Assembly: GCA_963989245.1 (NCBI GenBank)
Contig: OZ022340.1
Coordinates: 36,785,375-36,849,374 of the forward strand
Source: Nansenia antarctica
Taxonomy: Eukaryota > Chordata > Actinopteri > Argentiniformes > Microstomatidae
DNA length: 64,000 bases
Direction of reading: 5' to 3'
The notes under the pieces were generated by a model. It worked only from the letters and a program-made list of their open reading frames with translations. It did no database searches and was not told where the DNA came from. Each line of letters opens with the position of its first letter. Position 1 is the first letter of the stretch. A program made the position numbers and the translations under genes. Below, piece by piece: positions 43,401-47,227 of this stretch.

Positions 43401-44557
43401 TAAGAAATTATATTTGTTTTCGCAAAAAAATAAATCGACCACTCCGCCACTAATGTCAAAAATCCTGGAGGAAACACTGAAAGTTGTGTACAAAGCTAGT
43501 CAAAGTTGTGTACAAAGCTAGTCAAAGTTGTGTACAAAGCTAGCCAAAGTTGTGTACAAAGTTTAGTTTAGTTTAGTTTATTAGTTTATTATATCGAGGA
43601 CAATCCAAATACATGAACCATATAAAATACAGTAAAAAAGGCAGCGTTAGCCGAGTCGGCTAATTTTCAGCTGAAGTCCCCGGCCAGTTGCAACATGGCA
43701 TCCTGAAAAGTAACGTCAAAGCTAGTCAAAGTTGTGTCAAAGTTGTGTGTTGCACTCTTCTCATGGATCGCAAAACTCGCTATTCGCAAACACTTGCTAT
43801 TCAAATATACGTGTCATAATCCCAAACATTCAATCATAACAATGATGAAGGCACACAGGTCGCTTTGTAAAAATGAACGTGTGTAATATACAGTGGGGGA
43901 AATTAGTATTGAACACATCAACATTTTGTCCAGTAAATGTATTTCCAATGAGCCTATTCAAGTGAAATTAGCACCAGACTTTGGTATTAACTCAAACAAT
44001 CCAGACAAAAATGTATGTGTAATAACGTGGAATGAAACAGGATAAAAGTACTACTACTACTATATATCTTGTCTTATCTTTGGTGATGAACACACTTAGG
44101 CATTGAACACCTGCACAAATATTAGCCATAGGAAAGCTTGTGGTCTACCCTTGTTTTAACTCTGCATCCTCCACCCTCCTGTCCTCCCTCTCTCCATCCT
44201 CCCCTCTCTCTCCATCCTCCACCCTCCTGTCCTCCCCTCTCTCTCCATCCTCCACCCTCCTGTCCTCCCCTCTCTCTCCCCCCTCCTGTCCTCCCCTCTC
44301 TCCCCCCTCCTGTCCTCCCCTCTCTCCACCCTCCTGTCCTCCCCTCTCTCCACCCTCCTGTCCTCCCTCTCCCCCCCCCTCTCTCCACCCTCCTGTCCTC
44401 CCCTCTCCCCCCCCCCCCCTCCCTCCTCCTGTCTCCAGACGTCTGCAGGGTGATAGAGCTGCTGGACCGTCTCCAGAGGAGCGGGGAGCTGCCGCCTCCC
44501 AAGCTCCAGGCCCTGCAGAGGGTCCTGCAGAGCAAGTTCTGCGCCGCCATCAGAGAG
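8874..44557 (+). CDS. lin7b: lin-7 homolog (lin7b-like), exons 1 and 2; gene continues to the right
   Basis: Exon 1 (8874-8910) encodes MATMTEPLCLER plus one base and ends at a GTAGGG donor. Exon 2 (44439-44557) follows a long pyrimidine tract and CAG acceptor; G+AC completes an Asp. It encodes VCRVIELLDRLQRSGELPPP and ends QSKFCAAIRE at a GTACGC donor. This is the N-terminus and L27 domain of the LIN7/Veli/MALS scaffold, which binds CASK through L27 and receptors through a C-terminal PDZ domain at synapses and epithelial junctions. The EPL, ELPP and FC-AIRE residues fit LIN7B better than LIN7A or LIN7C. The PDZ exons are not in the window, so the gene extends beyond 64000. Intron 1 is 35.5 kb and intron 2 exceeds 19.4 kb; both are filled with transposons. 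Confidence 0.9.
8911..9532 (+). other. start of lin7b intron 1, apparently unique
   Basis: No transposon ends, tandem repeats or convincing ORFs are seen here. It lies between the donor at 8911 and the first hAT insertion. Confidence 0.5.
9541..11204. mobile_element. hAT-type non-autonomous element 1
   Basis: Left end CAGTGGTTCTCAACC; right end GTTGAGAAACGATG, an imperfect inverted match (11 of 14). It is flanked by the 8-bp duplication ATCTAGAG at 9533-9540 and 11205-11212. Inside are C and G runs (9599, 10015) and a direct repeat (about 10163-10265 and 11022-11100) with GCGCTCAGAGATGGG and GACTGAAAACACGG. No transposase is visible. Confidence 0.88.
11213..11824. mobile_element. hAT-type non-autonomous element 2
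   Basis: Perfect 16-bp terminal inverted repeats CAGCGGTTCCCAACCT and AGGTTGGGAACCGCTG. The flanks are ATCTAGAG at 11205-11212 and 11825-11832, the same octamer as element 1. About 11583-11650 has a module (GGTATTTGATCACC) shared with elements at 42268 and 60402. Confidence 0.93.
11412..11504. mobile_element. ~93 bp MITE with GGGTTGCCAGATGGG ends
   Basis: Ends are CAGGGTTGCCAGATGGG and CCCATCTGGCAACCCT, a near-perfect inverted pair. It is nested in hAT element 2. A second copy lies at 17765-17852. Confidence 0.85.
11974..13917. mobile_element. PIF/Harbinger-like non-autonomous element, TSD TAA
   Basis: Ends TTGCGCTTTTCCACTAT and ATAGTGGAAAAGCGCCA (16 of 17 inverted) with TAA on both sides (11971-11973, 13918-13920). 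The interior has a ~390-bp tandem duplication and a 3' module shared with 58592-59930. Reading frames in it are short and unrecognised. The 3-bp TWA target site supports Harbinger, but no transposase or Myb-like ORF was seen. Confidence 0.75.
12931..13497. repeat. ~390-bp tandem repeat, 1.5 copies
   Basis: GCAGCGGGTGAACTCCCGG occurs at 12934 and again at 13324, followed in both by CAAAATGACCGTATACCGAT and ending CGGGCAAAGACGGTGC. The same unit is found twice at 58990-59640, in inverted overall orientation to the shared 3' module. Confidence 0.9.
14035..14093 (+). mobile_element. SINE/LINE 3' tail
   Basis: GTAAGTCGCTTTGGATAAAG followed by GCGCCTGCTAAATGCCAAT, the tail typical of teleost tRNA-derived SINEs and their L2-type partner. 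Head and body are not recognised. Confidence 0.7.
14139..15268. mobile_element. hAT-type non-autonomous element 3
   Basis: Ends CAGGGACGTGCCGT and ACGGCACGTGCCTG (13 of 14 inverted) with a perfect 8-bp duplication CAAATTAC at 14131-14138 and 15269-15276. Subterminal AGGGTAAGCA and TGCTTACCC also mirror each other. No transposase frame was recognised. Confidence 0.93.
15277..15576 (+). other. lin7b intron sequence, nothing recognised
   Basis: Mixed-composition sequence without transposon ends or an ORF that looks coding. Confidence 0.4.
15577..16680. repeat. 39-bp minisatellite (~28 copies with CA variants)
   Basis: The unit is ACACCAGCTTCATACATGAC plus a CACACACCATGCTCACACAT-type half. Some units lack the CATGCT half and carry only CA repeats. 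Because 39 is a multiple of three, long frames run through on both strands (13-residue repeats such as MTHTMLTHTPASY); they begin and end with the array and are not genes. Confidence 0.97.
16939..18457. mobile_element. hAT-type element with duplicated 3' end
   Basis: Ends CAGTGGCGTAGCG and CGCTACGCCACTG, perfectly inverted over 13 bp, with an 8-bp duplication GCGTAGCT at 16931-16938 and 18458-18465. About 255-270 bp of its 3' end occurs twice in tandem: 17931-18185 and 18186-18457 both begin CTTGTACT(A)TTCTACTTATA and both end in the terminal CGCCACTG. No transposase was recognised. Confidence 0.93.
17765..17852. mobile_element. ~88 bp MITE, second copy
   Basis: Ends CAGGGTTGCCAGATGGG and CCCATCTGGCAACCCTT, the same as 11412-11504. 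It lies inside the hAT at 16939-18457. Confidence 0.85.
18846..19376. other. junction segment between foldback element A and the 28-bp minisatellite
   Basis: 19033-19132 is a diverged direct copy of 16769-16862 (CTATACATCCCTAGATTAT, CCTCTTAAAG). 19175-19209 (GTGGACCCGAATGCAGGACA then CGAGGCGGA) is the reverse complement of 27238-27272. No gene seen. Confidence 0.6.
19377..20629. repeat. 28-bp minisatellite split by a LINE
   Basis: Unit GATCAGAGCAGTGGATGATG followed by CTGTCCAT. About five units at 19377-19508 and six or seven at 20455-20629. The intervening LINE interrupts a unit and the phase resumes without loss after it. Confidence 0.95.
19509..20454 (-). mobile_element. 5'-truncated LINE in the 28-bp minisatellite
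   Basis: Minus strand. The frame from about 20454 to 19889 encodes the post-RT region of a LINE ORF2: TLSGALIQCHFDYAVTSWYY, LQTAQNKLVRLLLGL, and WNALP near the end. The stop is at 19889. The 3' UTR runs to AATAAAGTTTTCAATC and a run of A (T at 19509-19520 on the plus strand). The RT core and endonuclease are missing. The C-terminal frame is intact for about 190 codons. Confidence 0.88.
20630..20964. other. unassigned sequence
   Basis: No ORF, repeat or transposon end recognised. It lies between the minisatellite and the 3' end of the L2-like LINE. Confidence 0.4.
21114..22532 (-). pseudogene. L2 LINE reverse transcriptase C-terminal half
   Basis: Frame 1 (22495-21779) carries RT motifs A-C and the thumb region; frame 2 (21956-21114) continues with DYCNPLFIGIPGKSIQKLPY, HWLPVSFRVDYKLLLLTHKC and the tail. 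The switch is at about 21895, a frameshift in the segment after LRPTLTLSDAE. The C-terminus is expanded by a 42-bp in-frame repeat. It cannot encode a working protein as it stands. Confidence 0.88.
21137..21520. repeat. 42-bp in-frame repeat in the LINE C-terminus (~9 copies)
   Basis: Minus-strand peptide unit WNSLPSQLRAVQSL repeated about nine times, with W/C and S/R variants. The unit is the normal LINE motif that precedes SFKTGL. The nucleotide unit contains CTGCCCTTAGCTGGCTAGGA. Confidence 0.95.
22690..22785 (+). mobile_element. retroposon 3' tail (TCTAA type)
   Basis: GCACTTCTGGTTGAATACTA, then GCATTTTGTTGT and AATAAAAGTGAATCTAATCT. The same tail in better shape is at 30960-31080. Confidence 0.7.
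22786..22952 (+). promoter_or_regulatory. putative promoter of the DUF4806-like gene
   Basis: ETS-like CGGAAG at 22919, CRE-like TGATGACGTAAC at 22933 and an initiator-like AAGATGGCGAC at the start codon (YY1-type motif). No TATA box. Start site inferred from these motifs only. Confidence 0.4.
22953..25338 (+). CDS. DUF4806-domain-like protein, eight exons
   Basis: Exons at 22953-23031, 23332-23367, 23509-23609, 23957-23998, 24094-24255, 24406-24470, 24734-24828 and 25193-25338 join in one frame of 241 codons from MATLTANYLLH to a TAG. Every intron is GT-AG; the exon 5 acceptor (TTTAAG) and exon 2 donor (CCCA/GTAAGG) were chosen because only they keep the frame, so these two are less certain. 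Residues about 90-135 form a charged coiled-coil-like stretch (NNLEERLQREEEKKLM). Then comes the part that resembles DUF4806: SQLSKIGGKDVKDCANKIMD, FTNNLMSKFNMKGHRSK, KTAFQ. The tail is GRSGGGGYTT. The molecular function of DUF4806 is unknown to me. The gene has an apparent TATA-less promoter and lies within a mobile block. Confidence 0.72.
24262..24335 (-). mobile_element. SINE tail in intron 5 of the DUF4806-like gene
   Basis: TTTAGCTGACGCTTTTATCC followed by AAAGCGACTTACAA, the reverse complement of the usual teleost SINE tail. Confidence 0.75.
25346..25610 (+). mobile_element. LINE C-terminal fragment
   Basis: Plus-strand frame with LAPRWWNELPTAVRTAESLP and FRRRLKTHLFTLHL before a stop: the conserved end of an L2/CR1-type ORF2. 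No RT part is present. It begins 8 bp after the DUF4806-like stop codon, so it may lie in that gene's 3' UTR. Confidence 0.85.
25613..25787. repeat. ~120-bp tandem duplication, AT-rich
   Basis: ACCAGGGGAAAA(A/G)CTCGATTT and TGTGCAATATTTTGGAATAT occur at about 25618 and 25729; TTCTGTGGTATTTTG repeats three times. Confidence 0.9.
25786..25829 (-). mobile_element. LINE 3' tail joined to the U6 pseudogene
   Basis: On the minus strand: TTTCCCCACGGGGATTAATA followed by AAGTATCTATCTAA, a common teleost LINE 3' end. It directly follows the 3' end of the U6-like sequence, giving a U6-LINE chimera. Confidence 0.8.
25830..25936 (-). pseudogene. U6 snRNA retropseudogene (chimeric)
   Basis: The minus strand carries the U6 core GCATGGCCCCTGCGC, then AAGGATGACACGCA, ATTC and GAAGC-TTCC in the right order and spacing. 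The 5' part (GCTCCC..GGCAG, then TACTTACTAACATTGGA) matches the U6 5' stem-loop region with several changes, and a 2-base insertion (GT) splits the core. It is full length but diverged, has no Pol III promoter visible upstream, and ends in a LINE tail. It is therefore a retrocopy, not a gene. Confidence 0.85.
26163..26330. repeat. ~25-bp tandem repeat near the transposon end
   Basis: Six or so units of the type ACGACCTGAAAACCACGTCT plus TTTCA, with drift. It occupies the subterminal region of the 22541-26407 block. Confidence 0.9.
26857..26955 (-). mobile_element. LINE 3' tail with (ATT)n
   Basis: Minus strand: GTTCCCTGAAAGGTGCTATA, then TAAATGCAAG and about 17 ATT units (plus strand 26865-26910). 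An L2-type terminus without coding sequence. Confidence 0.8.
26956..27237. other. unassigned AT-rich segment
   Basis: No gene. GTTACCTGAGGTAAC at 27008 is a short perfect palindrome. Confidence 0.4.
27238..27880 (-). mobile_element. foldback element A', inverted relative to A
   Basis: Reverse complement of 16700-18845 without the hAT: shares CTCCCCTTCG, GAGACATGAGCCCTTTCATG, the 120-bp palindromic core (27410-27545) and the outer end CCAAGGACTATAGTG. The first 35 bp (27238-27272) pair with 19175-19209. The A and A' copies thus bound 19210-27237 as inverted repeats. Confidence 0.85.
27881..28071. other. short unassigned intron sequence
   Basis: Nothing recognised between element A' and the 22-bp minisatellite. 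Confidence 0.4.
28072..28387. repeat. 22/20-bp minisatellite, part 1
   Basis: Unit AAAGCTAGTCAAAGTTGTGT with or without AC. It is interrupted at 28388 by a hAT and resumes at 41626. Confidence 0.97.
29300..30242 (-). repeat. ERV 3' LTR
   Basis: Begins (plus strand) TGTAAGGCGATC and ends AATTCCCAACA. Differs from the other LTR at 29509 (A vs C), 29721 (T vs A) and in a C run near 29652. Confidence 0.95.
30243..30256 (-). promoter_or_regulatory. ERV polypurine tract
   Basis: Minus strand AAAGGGGGGATT directly before the LTR TG: the expected plus-strand priming site. Confidence 0.8.
30367..30466 (-). pseudogene. ERV 3'-terminal coding remnant (Env-like tail?)
   Basis: The last about 33 codons before a stop at 30367 are Gln-rich then acidic and end in DDLL. 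Their position upstream of the polypurine tract suggests the C-terminus of Env or an accessory protein; sequence alone does not prove it. The frame is cut at 30467 by a hAT. Confidence 0.4.
30606..30748. mobile_element. ~143 bp MITE with GTGCGTTCGTAAAC ends
   Basis: GGGTGCGTTCGTAAACACGC and its inverted partner GCGTGTTTACGAACGCACCC. Related sequences are at 45781-45903 and 46330-46440, and fragments are in hAT element 1. Confidence 0.88.
30960..31085 (+). mobile_element. retroposon 3' tail with (TCTAA)n
   Basis: TTTGCACTTCTGGTTAGATG, GCATTTTGTTGTCTGGTACT, AATGACAATAAAGTTGAATC and a TCTAA repeat. A common teleost retroposon end without coding sequence. Confidence 0.8.
31363..31452. repeat. 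(TCTG)n microsatellite
   Basis: About 22 TCTG units with a few changes. Confidence 0.97.
32231..32742 (-). pseudogene. ERV Env-region remnant
   Basis: Minus-strand frame 32630-32367 (87 codons) begins with WSSEKGYGLWRAHDG-like residues and ends in a Leu/Val-rich hydrophobic stretch. It sits where Env should be, but no clear furin site or fusion peptide is seen. Broken on both sides by insertions. Confidence 0.4.
32743..32967 (-). mobile_element. tRNA-derived SINE
   Basis: Minus strand: B-box-like GGCGGTTCAAGCCCC, the body CTTGGGCAAGACACTGAACC and tail GCGCTTTGGATAAAGGCGGT. This order is that of common teleost tRNA-SINEs. Confidence 0.82.
33031..34682 (+). mobile_element. internally deleted LINE (plus strand) in the ERV
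   Basis: Three coding pieces in order. 33035-33313 resembles LINE ORF1 (ARILRKQNKLQGIWTRNCKV). 33636-34278 is an endonuclease domain (HFNSRSL, SETWLSKEK, GDLNIDLL after a stop, RITSNSATLIDNIF). 34290-34618 is the ORF2 C-terminus (NKLFINPYDLKFKELVDFKM). The whole RT is missing between 34278 and 34290. Stops occur at 33984 and 34072. Same family as 1550-2435. Borders are approximate. Confidence 0.82.
34683..34990 (-). pseudogene. ERV Env surface-like fragment
   Basis: Minus-strand frame (34942-34601 in part) rich in Cys with two N-glycosylation sequons (NRT, NTT). That composition and its place between integrase and the 3' LTR suggest Env surface subunit. Two stop codons lie just upstream. Not confirmed. 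Confidence 0.45.
35100..37036 (-). mobile_element. decayed LINE (minus strand) in the ERV
   Basis: From the 5' side: endonuclease end (GLLIHDISDHLPVFSFYECN), then scattered RT pieces (SQYGFRTARSTA, AFDTIH-like), then KCWVETNKLSLNLNKAKFMQ, and the C-terminal YLSYCVEVWGNTYK. Many frameshifts and stops. The 3' tail is AATCAAATCAAAT (plus-strand 35114-35130). Same family as 33031-34682 in the opposite direction. Confidence 0.82.
37037..37880 (-). pseudogene. ERV integrase
   Basis: Minus strand. The frame keeps the second half of the zinc-binding motif (DCDVC), the catalytic D-D-E: CIDFTDMG, MIHSDNGSHF and HPQSQGLVERDN, with the last D and E spaced as in retroviral integrases. A stop/frameshift at about 37355 separates a C-terminal piece (PGDVVDKTV, KPGTGWPLL) that ends at the LINE insertion near 37036. 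It joins straight onto protease, so RT and RNase H have been deleted. Confidence 0.88.
37881..38296 (-). pseudogene. ERV protease
   Basis: Minus strand. A DTGA aspartic protease active site lies near 38190-38205, with a stop shortly after (about 38085), then CPVNLMGRDLLCKL, the typical second protease motif, and a truncated linker. The frame downstream runs into integrase. In retroviruses this enzyme cleaves Gag-Pol; this copy is interrupted. Confidence 0.8.
38297..38770 (-). pseudogene. ERV Gag nucleocapsid end
   Basis: Minus-strand frame of 157 codons. It has a Lys/Arg/Gly-rich stretch (GGGRGRGRGGRRRGRGG) and one zinc knuckle CHTCGGTGHWKKKC (C-X2-C-X4-H-X4-C), then Gln/Pro-rich sequence. 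Matrix and capsid parts are not open in 38771-39900. One knuckle fits gamma/epsilon-type retroviruses. Confidence 0.88.
38771..39920 (-). other. decayed ERV gag/leader region
   Basis: No long minus-strand frame. 39262-39453 is a short Gly-rich frame of unknown meaning. 39480-39780 is AT-rich and without recognisable coding. Confidence 0.5.
39921..40095. repeat. leader tandem repeat (TTAGACCTCGGCGGGTCTAT)
   Basis: Three copies of TTAGACCTCGGCGGGTCTAT, two followed by CCTGGGGGCTGGTTACC, spaced about 75 bp. Each core is a small inverted repeat (AGACC..GGTCT) and could form a hairpin in the ERV leader RNA. Confidence 0.85.
40377..40394 (-). promoter_or_regulatory. ERV primer-binding site, tRNA-Trp type
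   Basis: Minus strand TGGTGACCCCGACGTGAT, four bases after the 5' LTR. It is complementary to the 3' end of vertebrate tRNA-Trp (…ATCACGTCGGGGTCACCA) over 18 bases. Confidence 0.88.
40399..41342 (-). repeat. ERV 5' LTR
   Basis: Almost identical to 29300-30242. For the minus-strand genome this is the 5' LTR because the primer-binding site lies next to it. Confidence 0.95.
41626..42267. repeat. 22/20-bp minisatellite, part 2
   Basis: Continuation of 28072-28387 after the hAT, about 29 units. Some units read AAAGATAGTC or end in GCTGTGT. Confidence 0.97.
42268..43479. mobile_element. hAT-like element in the minisatellite
   Basis: Ends CAGTGTTTCCTC and GAGGAAACACTG, perfectly inverted, with related subterminal CCGCCACTAAT and TCCGCCACTAATG. 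The minisatellite flanks make the target duplication ambiguous (AAAGT on both sides). A module at 43342-43405 (GGTATTTGATCACCTT) is shared with 11583-11650 and 60402. Confidence 0.85.
43480..43750. repeat. 22-bp minisatellite, part 3, with a retroposon piece
   Basis: Four units at 43480-43560, a GTTTA-repeat and retroposon-like insert at 43561-43713 (reverse-oriented tail with GTTTAGTTTAGTTTA), then the last units at 43714-43750. Confidence 0.8.
43751..44150. mobile_element. Tc1/mariner-like terminal fragment
   Basis: CAGTGGGGGAAATTAGTATT followed by GAACACATCAACATTTTGTC at 43891-43930 resembles a teleost Tc1-like inverted repeat end. No transposase follows. The rest of the stretch has no feature. 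Confidence 0.55.
44160..44430 (+). repeat. pyrimidine-rich tandem tract before lin7b exon 2
   Basis: Repeats of CTCCACCCTCCTGTCCTCCC and shorter forms with C runs. It leads straight to the exon acceptor, so it acts as a very long polypyrimidine tract. Pro/Leu/Ser ORFs through it are not genes. Confidence 0.92.
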
Positions 44558-45136
44558 GTACGCCATGGCCGATTGGCTGAGTCGCCACCACCCCACCACC
44601 CCACCCCCCCTCAATATGACCTACCTCAGTTTCAATGCTGCCTTGTTGTGTCAACTGAAGTAGGCTGACTCAACACCACAGCGATGACATTTTAGTAATT
44701 GACAGTCAGTTCTTTGTACCAATCACACACCTTTTCTGTCACTCCCTCTTTCACTAAATTGCAGCTTGAGCATTGTACTGAGGAGGCTCTTTTAGTAGGT
44801 AAAAAAGGCACGGCTGTTCTAGTGTTAAGAGTCTTGGTAAACCATCATGAGCCACACACCTTACGCCACAAAGTAAACTATTATAAACAAGTAGTTGGAA
44901 AGGTCTGGTGGAGCAACGTGTTTAACCACGTCTATTCACAGGTGACAGACACATGCCACTCTGATGCCAATATCCTACCTAGCAACAATCAACCACAGCA
45001 GCCAGCTGTTGACACACAATGAACATAAGAAAACTATATTTATTATATTTAAACAATATTTATTATATTTAAACAATATTTATTTTAGCAGCTGCAAGGG
45101 ATGTTGGGCCATGTAAAAATACTGAAAGCAGGGTTC
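44558..45136 (+). other. start of lin7b intron 2, no element recognised
   Basis: Donor GTACGC at 44558. TATTTAAACAATATTTATTA-like repeats at 45037-45080. Nothing else seen. Confidence 0.5.
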
Positions 45137-45780
45137 TGTAAGGCGATCAACTTCTCCAGAATTGAGTTAATTGAGTCTTCACTTACAAGCGAGTTCGTTT
45201 AATCTCAACGAGACGTCCTTGATATAACTTCTAAGATAAAATGATTCAATCAAATAATTTAGGCACCACTACTGAACTGTTCTTTAAGAGAATATTTATT
45301 CAAGCACATCAGCAAGCAATAATAGTTCATTTCCATGGAAAAGTAGGTCTCTCTAGTTTCTCCTCTGCAGGCCAGCATCAGCTAATCATCAGCCAGTTAG
45401 CTGCAAAAGTTTCACCAGAAAGCCCCCTGTTTCATCCTGGTATATAATCTTTATATATTTTAAATTTGGGGGGGATAGGTTGTCCCTCCTCCCCTTATTT
45501 GATCATTTCTAACTGTACACATGAATGAATGGTCTTTATTGTCATTAATACAGTACAGGTACCATACAACGAAATTTAGGAGGGGGGGCTCCCCTGGTGC
45601 TAGGATTTTTTTTTATACTAAAAACAAGAAGGGAAAAGAGCTGGTTTACATAAATAAAGGCTATATACACTATCCACTATACCAGGGGTCGGCAACCTAT
45701 GGCACGCGACAGCTTAAACAGTGGCACGCAAGCAATAAGTGCGAGAATGGGAGAATGTTTTTTTTATTTTTTATGTTGGC

Positions 45781-46440
45781 CGCGTTCGTAAATTCGTGCA
45801 CACTGGGTTCAACCTCACAATGGGACCAAGTAATTTGATTGGACTAGAGGCGGTCTCAGGGACGCTCCGGCGCTCTCAGGGCGAATTTACGAATGCAGCC
45901 CTAGTCTCTCATCCACTCCACGAGAGTCGTAATCTGGCGCCAATTTTCAAAGTAAAATTCTGAATTCGATTCGATACAAGTGTTATGGGGTGTTCACACT
46001 TGACGTCTTTTTTTAGAAAAAAGCGCCGTCTTCAGCGCCTTTTCGCCGTCTTTTTACATACAACCCATGGGAAAAAAGCGCAGCCACCGCCTTTTTCCCA
46101 GAATGCATTTCGCACCGGCTAGCAGCGGGCAATTTAAATCGTCCATTTTAACCTCCATTGGCTAAAAGCTGTAATTTTGGCAATACAAGTGTTAACATGT
46201 CATTTTATGAAGTTTTAATATGTTTTCAGGTGAGAAAGTAACCATATATATTCCCAAAATGTGTCCAGTTTATCAAAATAACCTGTTTATATATCTGATC
46301 TGACGGTTTTTTCGTGTTCTGTTCGCTAGCTGCGTTCGTAAATTCGCCCTGGAAATCTGATCAGCACTCATGGAATGCCTCTTGTCCAATCAAATTACCT
46401 GGTCCCTTTATGATGTTGAACCCAGTGTGCAGTTAGGTGG
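45781..46440. mobile_element. MITE pieces with GCGTTCGTAAATTCG ends
   Basis: 45781-45903 has CGCGTTCGTAAATTCG and CGAATTTACGAATGCAGC at its ends. 46330-46440 begins GCTGCGTTCGTAAATTCGCC and lacks its partner. Both share the AATCTGATCAGCACTC / TCCAATCAAATTACC body with 30606-30748. A GGTGTTCACACTTGACGTC element end lies between them at 45987. Confidence 0.7.
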
Positions 46441-47227
46441 CTAAGCTGCGGGAAAGTTTTGGACCAGTTTGTCTGTTACTTAAAGTGACCAAGTACCACC
46501 CCCAGATAATGGAGTTGAGCAAAGGAAAACAGGGCCAGGGATCACATTGATTGTTAGGACTGTTTACATGGCTTTGCATACATAGCTCTTTGCAAAAAAA
46601 AATAAAAAATGTTTGTTGTGGTTGGAATAAAATAATAAAATGTAAGTAACAACCAAATAATTATATAAATATAAATTATAATTCATACAAGTAAGACCCT
46701 TGTATAATCACCATCCAGTTAGGGCTACTTATTAAAATGATAACCATAGGGAGCGCAGTTAGCAACTTTGTTAGAAATTGAGCGCACCAATTTGCTTAAA
46801 GTTGTGCTACGCATCACAACGTTTTAGTTGTCTTAGATGTTATGTTGGTAATTTTGTTCAAGTTTCAGTTAGTTGACTGTTAGGCCTGTTTATTTAGCAT
46901 ACATGGCTTTGCATACATAGCTCTTTGCTGAAAATTGTTGTTCATGTTGTGGAATAAAATTGCAGATCTGTTGGTCTGTTTGGTTTGGTTTGATGTCGAG
47001 TCATAATTAATGTTGATATTGTATGAATATGAATAAAATAAAGTTTATTGCCATTATGCATACACATATAGGAATTTGCTTTGGCATTACAGTAAGTGCG
47101 CTTTTTTTCACGTGTATACAAAAACAAATGCAAAAAACAGGACAACACAGGACAGACAACAGTGCATTGGATAGTGCAACATATATAAAGTGCAGTGCAG
47201 AGTTTTTACAGTGAGTCCAGTGCATAT

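Noticed and set aside
44138..44668. Pro/Ser-rich ORFs over the CT tract and lin7b exon 2 region
   Set aside because: Frames are produced by the pyrimidine repeat; only the L27 exon within 44439-44557 is real.
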